Positions 24,393-32,174 of a stretch of DNA of 64,000 bases are shown piece after piece (position 1 is the first letter of the stretch; each line of letters starts with the position of its first letter). Position numbers and translations under genes: made by a program. This stretch comes from Kitasatospora aureofaciens (GTDB taxonomy: Bacteria; Actinomycetota; Actinomycetes; Streptomycetales; Streptomycetaceae), in contig JODU01000009.1 of assembly GCA_000720845.1 (NCBI GenBank), positions 62,001 to 126,000 of the forward strand, given 5' to 3'. Below the pieces are notes generated by a model, which saw only the letters and a program-made list of their open reading frames with translations, was not told the DNA's origin and did not search any database.

Positions 24393-24421
24393 TTGTCTCT
24401 GACCGCTTTCATTCGTAGAAA
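24393..24421 (+). promoter_or_regulatory. Candidate promoter of NCS2 permease gene
   Basis: TTGTCT (24393-24398), exact 17-base spacer, TAGAAA (24416-24421). Good match to vegetative promoters; the start would be near 24428, about 53 bases before the ATG. Confidence 0.5.
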
Positions 24422-24422
24422 C

Positions 24423-24466
24423 CACCAACAGGAACACCGACAAGGCCGTGGGGGAACCTGTTGGTG
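24423..24466 (+). promoter_or_regulatory. 10-bp inverted repeat over start of NCS2 transcript
   Basis: CACCAACAGG (24423-24432) and CCTGTTGGTG (24457-24466) are perfect complements with a 24-base interval. The left arm straddles the predicted transcription start, so it may be a two-site operator rather than an RNA stem; if transcription begins earlier it would be a leader hairpin next to the ribosome site (GAGG, 24470-24473). Confidence 0.5.
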
Positions 24467-24480
24467 CATGAGGTCCCCGC

Positions 24481-25938
24481 ATGTCCACCTCGGCCTCCGC
24501 CAAGGTCCCCCCGTCCCCCGAGTCGCCGGAAGACCGGCGGCCCCCGCAGAACGGCCTCGACCGTTACTTCAAGATCTCCGAGCGCGGCAGCACCCTGCCC
24601 CGTGAGATCCGCGGCGGCTTCGCCACCTTCTTCGCGATGGCCTACATCATCGTGCTGAACCCGATCATCCTGGGCAGCGCGAAGGACATGTACGGCAACC
24701 AGCTCGACAACGGTCAGCTGGTGACCGCCACCGCCCTGACGGCCGCCTTCACCACCCTCCTGATGGGCGTCATCGGCAACGTCCCGATCGCGCTGGCCGC
24801 GGGCCTCGGCGTGAACTCCGTCGTCGCCCTCCAGCTCGCCCCGCGGATGTCCTGGCCGGACGCCATGGGCATGGTGGTGCTGGCCGGTTTCATCGTCATG
24901 CTGCTGGTCGCCACCGGCCTGCGGGAGCGCGTGATGAACGCGGTGCCCTACGGGCTGCGCAAGGCCATCTCCATCGGTATCGGCCTGTTCGTCATGATCG
25001 TCGGCCTCGTGGACTCCGGCTTCGTCACCCGGATGCCGGACGCCGCGCAGACCACGGTCCCGCTCCAGCTGGGCGTCGGCGGGCACCTGCACGGCTGGCC
25101 GGTCCTGATCTTCGTCCTCGGTGTGCTGCTGACCCTCGCGCTGATCGTCCGCAAGACCCCGGGCGCCATCCTGATCTCCATCGTCGTGATGACGGTCGTC
25201 GCGGTGATCATCAACGCGGTCACCGACATCCCGTCCTGGGGCCTGACCACCCCCGAGTGGCCCGGCAACCCGGTCGCCACGCCCGACTTCGGGCTGGTCG
25301 GCGAGGTCAGCCTGTTCGGCGGGTTCGACAAGGTCGGCGTCCTGACCGGCCTGCTGTTCGTCTTCACGGTGCTGCTGTCGTGCTTCTTCGACGCGATGGG
25401 CACGATCATGGGCGTCAGCGACGAGGCGAAGCTGACCGACGGCGAGGGCCAGATGCCGGGCATCAACAGGGTCCTGTTCGTCGACGGTGTCGCCGTCGCC
25501 GCGGGCGGTGCCAGCTCCGCCTCCGCCACCACCTGCTTCGTGGAGTCCACGGCGGGCGTCGGCGAGGGCGCCCGCACCGGCTTCGCCAACATCGTCACCG
25601 GCGCGCTGTTCGCCCTGGCGCTGTTCCTCACGCCGGTCGCCACCATGGTCCCGTCCCAGGCGGCGACCCCGGCGCTGATCGCGGTCGGCTTCCTGATCCT
25701 GGCCGGTTCGATCCGGGAGATCGACTGGTCGGACTTCACGATCGCCATCCCGGCCTTCGTGACGATGCTGATGATGCCGTTCACCTACTCGATCACCAAC
25801 GGCATCGGCATGGGCTTCATCACCTTCTCGGTGCTGCGCCTGGCGGCCGGACGGGGCCGCGAGGTGCCGGTGGCGATGCACGTGGTGTCGGCGGTCTTCG
25901 CCTTCTACTACCTGATGCCGGCCCTGGGCCTGACCTGA
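24481..25938 (+). CDS. NCS2-family purine permease (AzgA-like)
   Basis: A 485-residue permease of the NCS2 AzgA type, which imports hypoxanthine, guanine or adenine with protons. Family marks are FATFFAMAYIIVLNP near the start, ALAAGLGVNSVVALQLAPRM, TGLRERVMNAVPYGLRKAISIGIGLF, FFDAMGTIMGVSDEA, and ASSASATTCFVESTAGVGEGARTG in the ligand region. About 12-14 hydrophobic segments. Start ATG has GAGG eight bases upstream. Expressed from its own promoter region containing an inverted repeat. Confidence 0.92.
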   Translation: MSTSASAKVPPSPESPEDRRPPQNGLDRYFKISERGSTLPREIRGGFATFFAMAYIIVLNPIILGSAKDMYGNQLDNGQLVTATALTAAFTTLLMGVIGNVPIALAAGLGVNSVVALQLAPRMSWPDAMGMVVLAGFIVMLLVATGLRERVMNAVPYGLRKAISIGIGLFVMIVGLVDSGFVTRMPDAAQTTVPLQLGVGGHLHGWPVLIFVLGVLLTLALIVRKTPGAILISIVVMTVVAVIINAVTDIPSWGLTTPEWPGNPVATPDFGLVGEVSLFGGFDKVGVLTGLLFVFTVLLSCFFDAMGTIMGVSDEAKLTDGEGQMPGINRVLFVDGVAVAAGGASSASATTCFVESTAGVGEGARTGFANIVTGALFALALFLTPVATMVPSQAATPALIAVGFLILAGSIREIDWSDFTIAIPAFVTMLMMPFTYSITNGIGMGFITFSVLRLAAGRGREVPVAMHVVSAVFAFYYLMPALGLT

Positions 25939-25969
25939 TCCCCCGCGGGCCCGCTCCGGGTCCCCGGGG

Positions 25970-26158
25970 TCACGGCACCCCGTAGAACCGTTCCGTCTCC
26001 TCCACGGCGGACTGGAACCGCTGGTCGAAGTCATCGCGAATGAGCGTCCGGACGACATAGTCCTGGACGCTCATTCCTCTTTTCGCCGCATGGTCCCGGA
26101 GCCGGTCGAGCAGCTCCCCGTCCATCCGCAGGCTGAGCACGCTGGTCCCCATGAGCAC
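25970..26158 (-). CDS. Ribbon-helix-helix protein
   Basis: A 62-residue protein of the CopG/Arc type. The strand TSVLSLRMDGELL is followed by two helices (LLDRLRDHAAKRGMSVQDYVVRTLIRDDF). The usual partner toxin gene is absent: the neighbours are a purine permease and a MarR gene. It may be a solitary regulator. An ATG at 26152 gives a 60-residue form that opens directly with GTSVLSLRM. Confidence 0.75.
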   Translation of the reverse strand: MLMGTSVLSLRMDGELLDRLRDHAAKRGMSVQDYVVRTLIRDDFDQRFQSAVEETERFYGVP

Positions 26159-26263
26159 GAGGGTCGCCCCGGCCCACCGGGTGATGGGCCGATTTCCGGA
26201 AACGACTCACTCGTACGGGTGAACTGCGGGTTTCAGTGGCGGGCGTCACGGGCAGACGGGCGG

Positions 26264-26293
26264 TTGAGCGGTGGTATTTCGCGAGACTAATGA
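26264..26293 (+). promoter_or_regulatory. Candidate promoter and MarR site
   Basis: TTGAGC (26264-26269), 18-base spacer, TAATGA (26288-26293). The -10 box is inside TAATGAGTTACGCTAA, which contains short TAA/TTA symmetrical elements and would suit autorepression by the MarR protein encoded from 26309. Confidence 0.4.
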
Positions 26294-26308
26294 GTTACGC
26301 TAAGGAAC

Positions 26309-26746
26309 ATGCCGGACCTCAAGCATGGCGACGACGCCGCCGCCGTGAACTCCCTGCGCTCCGCCGTGATGCGGTTGTCCCGTCGGCTCAAGCACCAGCG
26401 GGTCGACGAGTCGCTCAGCCCCACCGAGATGTCGGTGCTGGGCACCCTGGCCACCTGCGGCAGCGCGACCCCGGGCGAGCTGGCCCGCAAGGAGCACGTG
26501 CAGCCGCCCTCGATGACCCGCATCGTGGCGCTCCTCGAGGCCAAGGGCCTGGTCCGGCTGGAGCCGCACCCCGAGGACCGGCGCCAGAAGGTCGTCACGC
26601 AGACCGAGCAGGCCGTGGTGATGCTCGAGGAGAGCCGCCGCAAGCGGAACGCGTTCCTGGCCACGCTGGTCGAGGGGCTCGACGAGGACGAGTGGGCGAA
26701 ACTGCGCGCCGCCGCCCCCGTGCTGGAGAAGCTGGCCCACAAGTAA
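26309..26746 (+). CDS. MarR-family transcriptional regulator
   Basis: A 145-residue winged-helix regulator with SPTEMSVLGTLATCGSATPGELA, recognition helix PPSMTRIVALLEAKGLVRL, and the wing PEDRRQKVV. It precedes an MFS exporter by 26 bases on the same strand, the usual pairing of a MarR repressor with its efflux target. A short leader (AAGGA two to six bases upstream of ATG) is seen. Confidence 0.92.
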   Translation: MPDLKHGDDAAAVNSLRSAVMRLSRRLKHQRVDESLSPTEMSVLGTLATCGSATPGELARKEHVQPPSMTRIVALLEAKGLVRLEPHPEDRRQKVVTQTEQAVVMLEESRRKRNAFLATLVEGLDEDEWAKLRAAAPVLEKLAHK

Positions 26747-26772
26747 GCAGTTCTCGCGAGGAGGCGAACCTT

Positions 26773-28137
26773 TTGAGTACGGGATCCGGAGCAGCTTCCG
26801 CCCCCGCACCTGACGGCCACGACACCCCGACCACCCCTCCCGACGCCCCCCGCAGGACGTCGATGTTCGCCTCCCTGAAGGTCAGGAACTACCGCCTGTT
26901 CTTCCTGGGCCAGGTCGTCTCCAACATCGGCACCTGGATGCAGCGCATCGCCCAGGACTGGCTGGTGCTCAGCCTCACCGGCTCCTCGGCCGCCGTCGGC
27001 ATCACCACCGCCCTGCAGTTCCTGCCCATGCTGCTCTTCGGCCTCTACGGCGGCGTCCTCGTCGACCGGCTGCGCAAGCGGCCCACGCTGCTGGTCACCC
27101 AGTCCGCGATGGCCCTGACCGCGCTCGCCCTCGCCGTCCTCACCCTGAGCGGGCACGTCCAGGTCTGGCACGTCTACGTCGCCGCCTTCGCGATGGGCCT
27201 GGCCACCGTCATGGACAACCCGGCCCGCCAGTCCTTCGTCTCCGAGCTGGTCGGGCGGGACCAGCTGCAGAACGCGGTCAGCCTGAACTCGGCCAACTTC
27301 CAGTCCGCCCGGCTCGTCGGCCCCGCCGTCGCCGGTCTGATGATCACCGGCGTGGGCACCGGCTGGGCGTTCCTCGCCAACGGCCTGTCCTTCGTCGCGC
27401 CGCTCAGCTGCCTGCTGCTGATGCGGGCCCGCGAGCTGCACACCGTCCAGCGCGCCCCGCGCGGCAAGGGCCAGCTGCGCGAGGGCCTGCACTACGTCGC
27501 CGGCCGCCCCGAGCTGATCTGGACGATCACCCTGGTCGGGTTCATCGGCACCTTCGGCTTCAACTTCCCGGTCTTCCTGTCCGCCTTCGCCGACGACGTC
27601 TTCGACGCGGGCGCCGGAGCGTACAGCCTCTTCAACACCCTCATGGCCGTCGGCTCCCTCGCCGGCGCGCTGCTCGCCGCCCGGCGCGGCACCGCCCGCC
27701 TCCGCGTCCTGATCGCGGCGGCGCTGGGCTTCGGCGCCCTGGAGATCGTGGCGTCGGCCGCGCCCGAGCTGTGGCTCTTCGCGCTGCTCATGGTCCCCAT
27801 CGGTGTCTTCAGCATGACCGTCAACGTCACCGCCAACACCAGCATCCAGATGTCCACCGACCCGGCCATGCGGGGCCGCGTGATGGCCCTGTACATGATG
27901 GTCTTCCTCGGCGGCTCCCCGGTCGGCGCCCCGATCGTCGGCTGGGTCACCGACACCTACGGTGCCCGGGTCGGCTTCGCGGCGGGCGGCGCCGTGGCCG
28001 CCACCGCCGCGCTCGTCATCGGCCTGGTCCTGGCCCGCGTCGGCAACCTGCGCCTGTCGGTCGGCTGGCACCGCGGCCACCCGCAGGTCCGCTTCGTGCC
28101 GCGGGAGCGCCAGGAGGCACTGGCACCGGCGGCGTAG
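26773..28137 (+). CDS. MFS exporter, DHA3-type
   Basis: A 454-residue MFS protein; 11-12 hydrophobic segments. Marks of the DHA3/enterobactin-exporter-like group include FFLGQVVSNIGTWMQRIAQDWLVL, DNPARQSFVSELVG and RGRVMALYMMVFLGGSPVGAPIVGW. The start is TTG at 26773, since GAGGAGG lies eight bases upstream and a flexible Ser/Pro/Asp N-terminal tail follows. It is cotranscribed with marR and so probably exports a compound that the MarR protein senses. Confidence 0.88.
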   Translation: MSTGSGAASAPAPDGHDTPTTPPDAPRRTSMFASLKVRNYRLFFLGQVVSNIGTWMQRIAQDWLVLSLTGSSAAVGITTALQFLPMLLFGLYGGVLVDRLRKRPTLLVTQSAMALTALALAVLTLSGHVQVWHVYVAAFAMGLATVMDNPARQSFVSELVGRDQLQNAVSLNSANFQSARLVGPAVAGLMITGVGTGWAFLANGLSFVAPLSCLLLMRARELHTVQRAPRGKGQLREGLHYVAGRPELIWTITLVGFIGTFGFNFPVFLSAFADDVFDAGAGAYSLFNTLMAVGSLAGALLAARRGTARLRVLIAAALGFGALEIVASAAPELWLFALLMVPIGVFSMTVNVTANTSIQMSTDPAMRGRVMALYMMVFLGGSPVGAPIVGWVTDTYGARVGFAAGGAVAATAALVIGLVLARVGNLRLSVGWHRGHPQVRFVPRERQEALAPAA

Positions 28138-28187
28138 CGGGCGGAAAAACCAGGGGTCCGGCGGCGGGGCTCTGCGAGGCTGGCGGC

Positions 28188-28760
28188 ATGAGACTCTTCG
28201 CCGCCGTGCTGCCGCCCGAGGACGTCACCGCCGCGCTCGCCGACGAGGTGGCCGCGCTGCGCGGGCTGCCCGGTGCGGACGGGCTGCGCTGGACCGGCCG
28301 GCCCGGGTGGCACCTCACCCTCGCCTTCTACGGCGAGGTCGACGACGAGCTGGTACCCGATCTGACGGCGCGCCTGGAGCGGGCGGCGCACCGCACCGCG
28401 CCCTTCGATCTGGCGCTGCGCGGCGGCGGCCAGTTCGGGCGCGGGCGGGCGCTGTGGGCGGGCGCCGAGGGCGGTCTGGCGACCCTGCGGCTGCTCGCCG
28501 ACCGCGCGGAGGCGGCGGGACGCAGGGCGGGCGTCCCGATGAGCGAGCACCGGCGCTACAAGCCGCATCTGACCCTGGCCCGCAGCAGGCAGGCGTTCGA
28601 CGTCCGCCCCTACGTCGAGGCGCTGGCCGGCTTCACCGGGCCCACCTGGACCGTGTCCGACCTGGCGCTGGTCCGCAGCAACCTGCCGGAGTCGGGCGTG
28701 GCGGGCGAGCAGCCCCGTTACGAGGCGGTCGCCCGCATGCCGCTCGGCGCCTCCGGTTAG
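28188..28760 (+). CDS. thpR: 2'-5' RNA ligase-like cyclic phosphodiesterase (ThpR family)
   Basis: A 190-residue 2H phosphoesterase. The two HxTx motifs are HLTL (42-45) and HLTL (127-130), with RLFAAVLPP at the start as in ThpR. These enzymes open 2',3'-cyclic phosphate termini of RNA in the cytosol. Length and spacing of motifs are normal. A 28-codon gene follows ten bases downstream. Confidence 0.87.
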   Translation: MRLFAAVLPPEDVTAALADEVAALRGLPGADGLRWTGRPGWHLTLAFYGEVDDELVPDLTARLERAAHRTAPFDLALRGGGQFGRGRALWAGAEGGLATLRLLADRAEAAGRRAGVPMSEHRRYKPHLTLARSRQAFDVRPYVEALAGFTGPTWTVSDLALVRSNLPESGVAGEQPRYEAVARMPLGASG

Positions 28761-28770
28761 GCTCGGGGAC

Positions 28771-28857
28771 GTGGACCCGAAGACCCGTAACCGGATCATG
28801 GCCGGTGTGCTCGTGCTGATGCTCGTGGTGGTGGCGGTGGCGGCGGCCCTCGGCTGA
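28771..28857 (+). CDS. 28-residue single-span membrane protein
   Basis: GTG at 28771 with a GGGGAC upstream opens a frame encoding DPKTRNR followed by a continuous hydrophobic helix (IMAGVLVLMLVVVAVAAALG) and a stop. Charged first residues then one helix is a typical micro-membrane protein. It is on the same strand ten bases behind the RNA phosphodiesterase and probably cotranscribed. Third positions are G/C almost throughout. Function unknown. Confidence 0.7.
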   Translation: MDPKTRNRIMAGVLVLMLVVVAVAAALG

Positions 28858-28901
28858 CCGGCCCGTGGGGCGGCCGCCGCCCCGCTCACCAGCTCACTCC
28901 G

Positions 28902-29903
28902 CTACCAGGCGAAGGCCTCCGGGGAGGGCCCAGGACCCGGGAAGATCTCGTCGAGCCCGGTCAGCAGCTCGTCCGACAGCTCCAGCTCCACGGCCCTGAG
29001 CGCCGACGCGAGCTGCTCGGCGGTCCGCGGACCCACGATGGGGCCGGTCACCCCGGGCCGGGTCAGCAGCCACGCCAGCGCCGCCTCGCCCGGTTCGGCA
29101 CCGTGCTTGTCGAGCAGGTCCTCGTACGCCTGGATCTGCGCCCGCTTCGCCGGGTCGGCCAGGGTGTCGGCCGCGCGCCCCGAGGCCCGGCGCCCGCCCT
29201 GGACCTCCTTCCTGATGACCCCGCCGAGCAGCCCGCCGTGCAGCGGCGACCACGGGATGACGCCGAGGCCGTACTCCTGCGCGGCCGGGATCACCTCCAT
29301 CTCGGCGCGGCGCTCGGCCAGGTTGTACAGGCACTGCTCGCTGACGAGGCCGATGGTCCCGCCGCGCCGGGCGGCGGTCTCGTTGGCCTGCGCGATCTTG
29401 TACCCGGGGAAGTTCGACGACCCGGCGTACAGGACCTTGCCCTGCTGCACCAGGGTGTCGATGGCCTGCCAGATCTCGTCGAACCCGGTGGCGCGGTCGA
29501 TGTGGTGGAACTGGTACAGGTCGATGTGGTCGGTCCGGAGCCGCTTGAGGCTGGCGTCGACGGCACGCCGGATGTTCACGGCGGACAGCTTGTCGTGGTT
29601 GGGCCACGCCTCGCCGTCGGCGCCCATGTTGCCGTACACCTTGGTGGCGATGACCGTCTTGTCGCGCCGGTCGCCGCCCTTGGCGAACCAGTTGCCGATG
29701 ATCTCCTCGGTACGGCCCTTGTTCTCGCCCCAGCCGTACACGTTGGCGGTGTCGAAGAAGTTGATGCCGGCGTCCAGCGCCGCGTCCATGATGGCGTGGC
29801 TGTCGGCCTCGTCGGTCTGCGGACCGAAGTTCATGGTGCCGAGGACGAGCCGGCTGACCTTGAGTCCCGTGCGTCCGAGCTGCGTGTACTTCATGGTCCC
29901 CAA
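28902..29903 (-). CDS. Aldo/keto reductase
   Basis: A 333-residue NADPH-type AKR. Catalytic tetrad elements are visible: DTANVYGWGENKGRTEE (Asp and Tyr), ATKVYG (Lys) and QFHHIDR (His). The C-terminal cofactor segment is IVGPRTAEQLASAL. An ATG at 29894 (KYTQLGRTGLKVSRL) is an alternative start closer to homology. Substrate unknown; this kind is close to the YajO/Tas type. Confidence 0.9.
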   Translation of the reverse strand: MGTMKYTQLGRTGLKVSRLVLGTMNFGPQTDEADSHAIMDAALDAGINFFDTANVYGWGENKGRTEEIIGNWFAKGGDRRDKTVIATKVYGNMGADGEAWPNHDKLSAVNIRRAVDASLKRLRTDHIDLYQFHHIDRATGFDEIWQAIDTLVQQGKVLYAGSSNFPGYKIAQANETAARRGGTIGLVSEQCLYNLAERRAEMEVIPAAQEYGLGVIPWSPLHGGLLGGVIRKEVQGGRRASGRAADTLADPAKRAQIQAYEDLLDKHGAEPGEAALAWLLTRPGVTGPIVGPRTAEQLASALRAVELELSDELLTGLDEIFPGPGPSPEAFAW

Positions 29904-29942
29904 GCCAACGACTTGGAGTGCGCTCCAGGCAAGCGGGCCCGC

Positions 29943-30530
29943 TCAGTCGCGGGGGAAGGCGTCGGTCCTGAGGGTGAGGTCGAGGACGGTGTCGGTGAGG
30001 TTCAGGTCCTCCCCGAAGACGACCCTCGTCTCGGTGGTGTAGTCGCCGTCCTTCGGGTGCGTGAAGATGTGGCAGCGGCCCTGGTACGGGTCGGCGATCA
30101 GGTAGAGGGGGACCTCGGCGGCGGCGTAGGCGAGCTTCTTGGGGCCGTAGTCGTTGGCTGCGGTGCCCTGGGAGATGACCTCGGCTACGAACTCGACGTC
30201 CTCGTAGCGCCAGTGGCCCGTTTCGTCCTGCTTCGCGCCGTCGCGGAGCTTGGCCACGTCGGGGCAGAAGCCGTTCTTGTGGCCTGGGAAGTCGATGCGG
30301 ACGTTCGAGAGGACCACGACGTCCATGCCGAACCGGTCCTCGATGGGCCGTACGATCCGGCGGATGATTGCCCAATGCGTGTCGCGCTGCGGTGTCATGT
30401 GGACGTTGCCCCCGACGATCTCGACCCTGAATCCTTCGGGGACGGGCATCCGCTCCAGGCGCTCGAACCACGCATCCAAGCACTCCGTGTTGGCGTCGGC
30501 CATGGCGATCCTGTCTTCAAGGACGGTCAT
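29943..30530 (-). CDS. Uma2-family endonuclease (DUF820)
   Basis: A 195-residue protein of the Uma2 PD-(D/E)XK-fold family, abundant in Streptomyces and cyanobacteria. Family blocks are FRVEIVGGNVHMTP, CPDVAKLRD, and FVAEVISQGTAANDYGPKKLAYAAAEVPLYLIADP, where the E-x-K core (AEVIS...KKLAYA) is kept. Start is ATG 30530; an ATG at 30503 is possible. Many are thought to be mobile-element-associated or orphan nucleases; actual activity is unknown. Base composition is slightly less GC than neighbours. Confidence 0.88.
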   Translation of the reverse strand: MTVLEDRIAMADANTECLDAWFERLERMPVPEGFRVEIVGGNVHMTPQRDTHWAIIRRIVRPIEDRFGMDVVVLSNVRIDFPGHKNGFCPDVAKLRDGAKQDETGHWRYEDVEFVAEVISQGTAANDYGPKKLAYAAAEVPLYLIADPYQGRCHIFTHPKDGDYTTETRVVFGEDLNLTDTVLDLTLRTDAFPRD

Positions 30531-30620
30531 CGTGGCGCTCCTCCCCGGCTGTCCCACGGGCGGAAGCAGCCGCGCCGTACAACGATACGCACGGCGACCT
30601 GGACAGGAGAGGACGCGCAT

Positions 30621-31388
30621 GTGCCAGAGCGGGACCGGGACCGCACCGACCACCTTGTCGCCCTCGCCCGGCGCCATCTCGACGACGATGACGGCAACGT
30701 GCTCGGCGTCTACGCGCACGGCTCCGCCACTCTCGGCGGGCTGCGACCCCACAGCGATCTCGACCTCCTCGTCGTGCTGGCGCGTCCGACGACGTACGGG
30801 CACCGCGAAGGGCTCACCGGGGAGTTGCTCGGCGTGTCAGGGGGCGAAGGACGCCCCGTCGAGCTGATCGCCGTCGTACGGGACGAGGTCCGGCCCTGGC
30901 TGTATCCGCCCCGCCGGGAGTACCTGTACGGCGAGTGGCTGCGCGACGCCTACGAACGCGGCACCGTCCCGGAGCCGGAGGACGACCCCGACCTGGCCCC
31001 GCTCCTGACCATGGTGCTGCGCGCCGACGCCCCGCTGTACGGCCCGTCGCCCGCGACCCTCCTCGACCCCGTGCCCCACGGCGATCTGCGCCGGGCGATC
31101 GCCGCCGGGGTGCCGGGGCTGCTGGAGGAGCTGGGGTCGGACACGCGCAACGTGCTGCTCACCCTCGCCCGGGTCTGGAGCACCCTCGTCACCGGTGACA
31201 TCCGGTCCAAGGACGCGGTGGCCGACTGGGCCCTGACGCGCCTGCCCGCCGGTCTCCGGCCGCCGCTGGCCCACGCGCGCGCCGTCTACCTCGGGCAGGA
31301 GACGGAGAACTGGAGCGGCCGGTCCGTGCGGTCCTGTGCCGACCGGCTGGTCCGGGAGATCCAGGCGGCCTACGGGGCGGGGGAGTAG
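30621..31388 (+). CDS. AadA-like aminoglycoside adenylyltransferase
   Basis: A 255-residue ANT(3'')/ANT(9)-type nucleotidyltransferase. The metal site is in GSATLGGLRPHSDLDLLVV (Asp46 and Asp48), the catalytic-base equivalent is Glu81 (RPVELIAV), a drug-ring Trp is at 106 (YGEWLRD), and TRNVLLTLARVW...SKDAVADW matches the AadA helical domain, with Asp198 in the position of the AadA substrate Asp. GTG 30621 has AGGAG nearby and opens the frame. It may adenylylate streptomycin or spectinomycin; activity untested. Its 3' end overlaps the convergent SGNH gene by 19 bases. Confidence 0.85.
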   Translation: MPERDRDRTDHLVALARRHLDDDDGNVLGVYAHGSATLGGLRPHSDLDLLVVLARPTTYGHREGLTGELLGVSGGEGRPVELIAVVRDEVRPWLYPPRREYLYGEWLRDAYERGTVPEPEDDPDLAPLLTMVLRADAPLYGPSPATLLDPVPHGDLRRAIAAGVPGLLEELGSDTRNVLLTLARVWSTLVTGDIRSKDAVADWALTRLPAGLRPPLAHARAVYLGQETENWSGRSVRSCADRLVREIQAAYGAGE

Positions 31389-32050
31389 GGCCCGCCCAGC
31401 CCCCACTCCTCGTCCATCGCCGTGGCGAAGGCCTCCGCGATGCGGTGCTCGCCGCTCTCGTTGGGGTGGGTGCCGTCGTAGGTGTCCGTGTGGAAGTCGT
31501 ACGCCGCGGGCGGCGGGACGAGCAGCAGCGGGGAGCCCGGGTCGTCGAGGTCGGTGGTGGTCTTCGCGAGGAGTTCGTTGAAGTGGGCGACCTGCTCGGC
31601 GAAGGACGGGTCCGCCTCCACCCGGATGTTGTGGAGGACCGGCAGCACGGCGACGCGGATACGCGGGTTCGCCGACCGGGCGGCGGCCACGAAGGCGCGG
31701 ACGTTGTCGTTGGTCTGCTCGGCGTTGGTGTAGAAGCCGAGGTCGATCAGGCCCAGGGAGACCAGCAGCACGTCGGCGCGGAAGTCCCGTACGGTCTCCC
31801 CGATCAGCGGGGTCATGTGGTGCCAGCCCTCGCCCCAGCCGGCCAGGTGGGCGCGGGGGAAGCCGGGATCGGCGTAGGCGTGTGAGGTGGGGGTGTCCGT
31901 AACCTGGTCGTGGAGGGTCTCGCGTGGGCCGACGAAGGTGAAGGGGCGGCCGCAGGAGTCGCGCAGGTGCCGCCACAGCCGGTAGCGCCACGTGTGTTCG
32001 CCGGCGCTTCCGATCGTCATGGAGTCACCGACGAACATGAACCTGAGCAT
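31370..32050 (-). CDS. SGNH/GDSL-type hydrolase
   Basis: A 226-residue esterase/lipase-type protein: GDS in FMFVGDSMTIG near the start, and the DxxH pair DGTHPNESGEHRIAEAF near the end. No signal peptide is evident, so it may act in the cytosol or belong to a non-secreted subgroup. Start ATG at 32050 is used because motif I begins within nine residues. Substrate unknown. Confidence 0.83.
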   Translation of the reverse strand: MLRFMFVGDSMTIGSAGEHTWRYRLWRHLRDSCGRPFTFVGPRETLHDQVTDTPTSHAYADPGFPRAHLAGWGEGWHHMTPLIGETVRDFRADVLLVSLGLIDLGFYTNAEQTNDNVRAFVAAARSANPRIRVAVLPVLHNIRVEADPSFAEQVAHFNELLAKTTTDLDDPGSPLLLVPPPAAYDFHTDTYDGTHPNESGEHRIAEAFATAMDEEWGLGGPYSPAP

Positions 32051-32103
32051 CCGCTCATCATGGACGATCGATCCGGCCGGCGCGATGTGAGCCCGACCAC
32101 GCA

Positions 32104-32136
32104 GGGTGACCGGCGGGGTGACCGGCGGGGTGACCG
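32104..32136. repeat. 12-base tandem repeat upstream of secreted-protein gene
   Basis: Two full and one partial copies of GGGTGACCGGCG, about 40-70 bases before the ATG at 32175. Could be an unstable simple repeat or a regulator site array. Confidence 0.6.
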
Positions 32137-32174
32137 CCGACATGAACGCCCGCGCGGGATGGCAGGCTTGGCGC

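Noticed and set aside
24277..24480. Riboswitch for the purine permease
   Set aside because: No conserved purine-aptamer core (three-way junction loops) could be recognised; only one long-spaced inverted repeat is present.
29943..30530. Uma2 gene as part of a defence island or transposon
   Set aside because: No transposase, recombinase, CRISPR or restriction gene is beside it.
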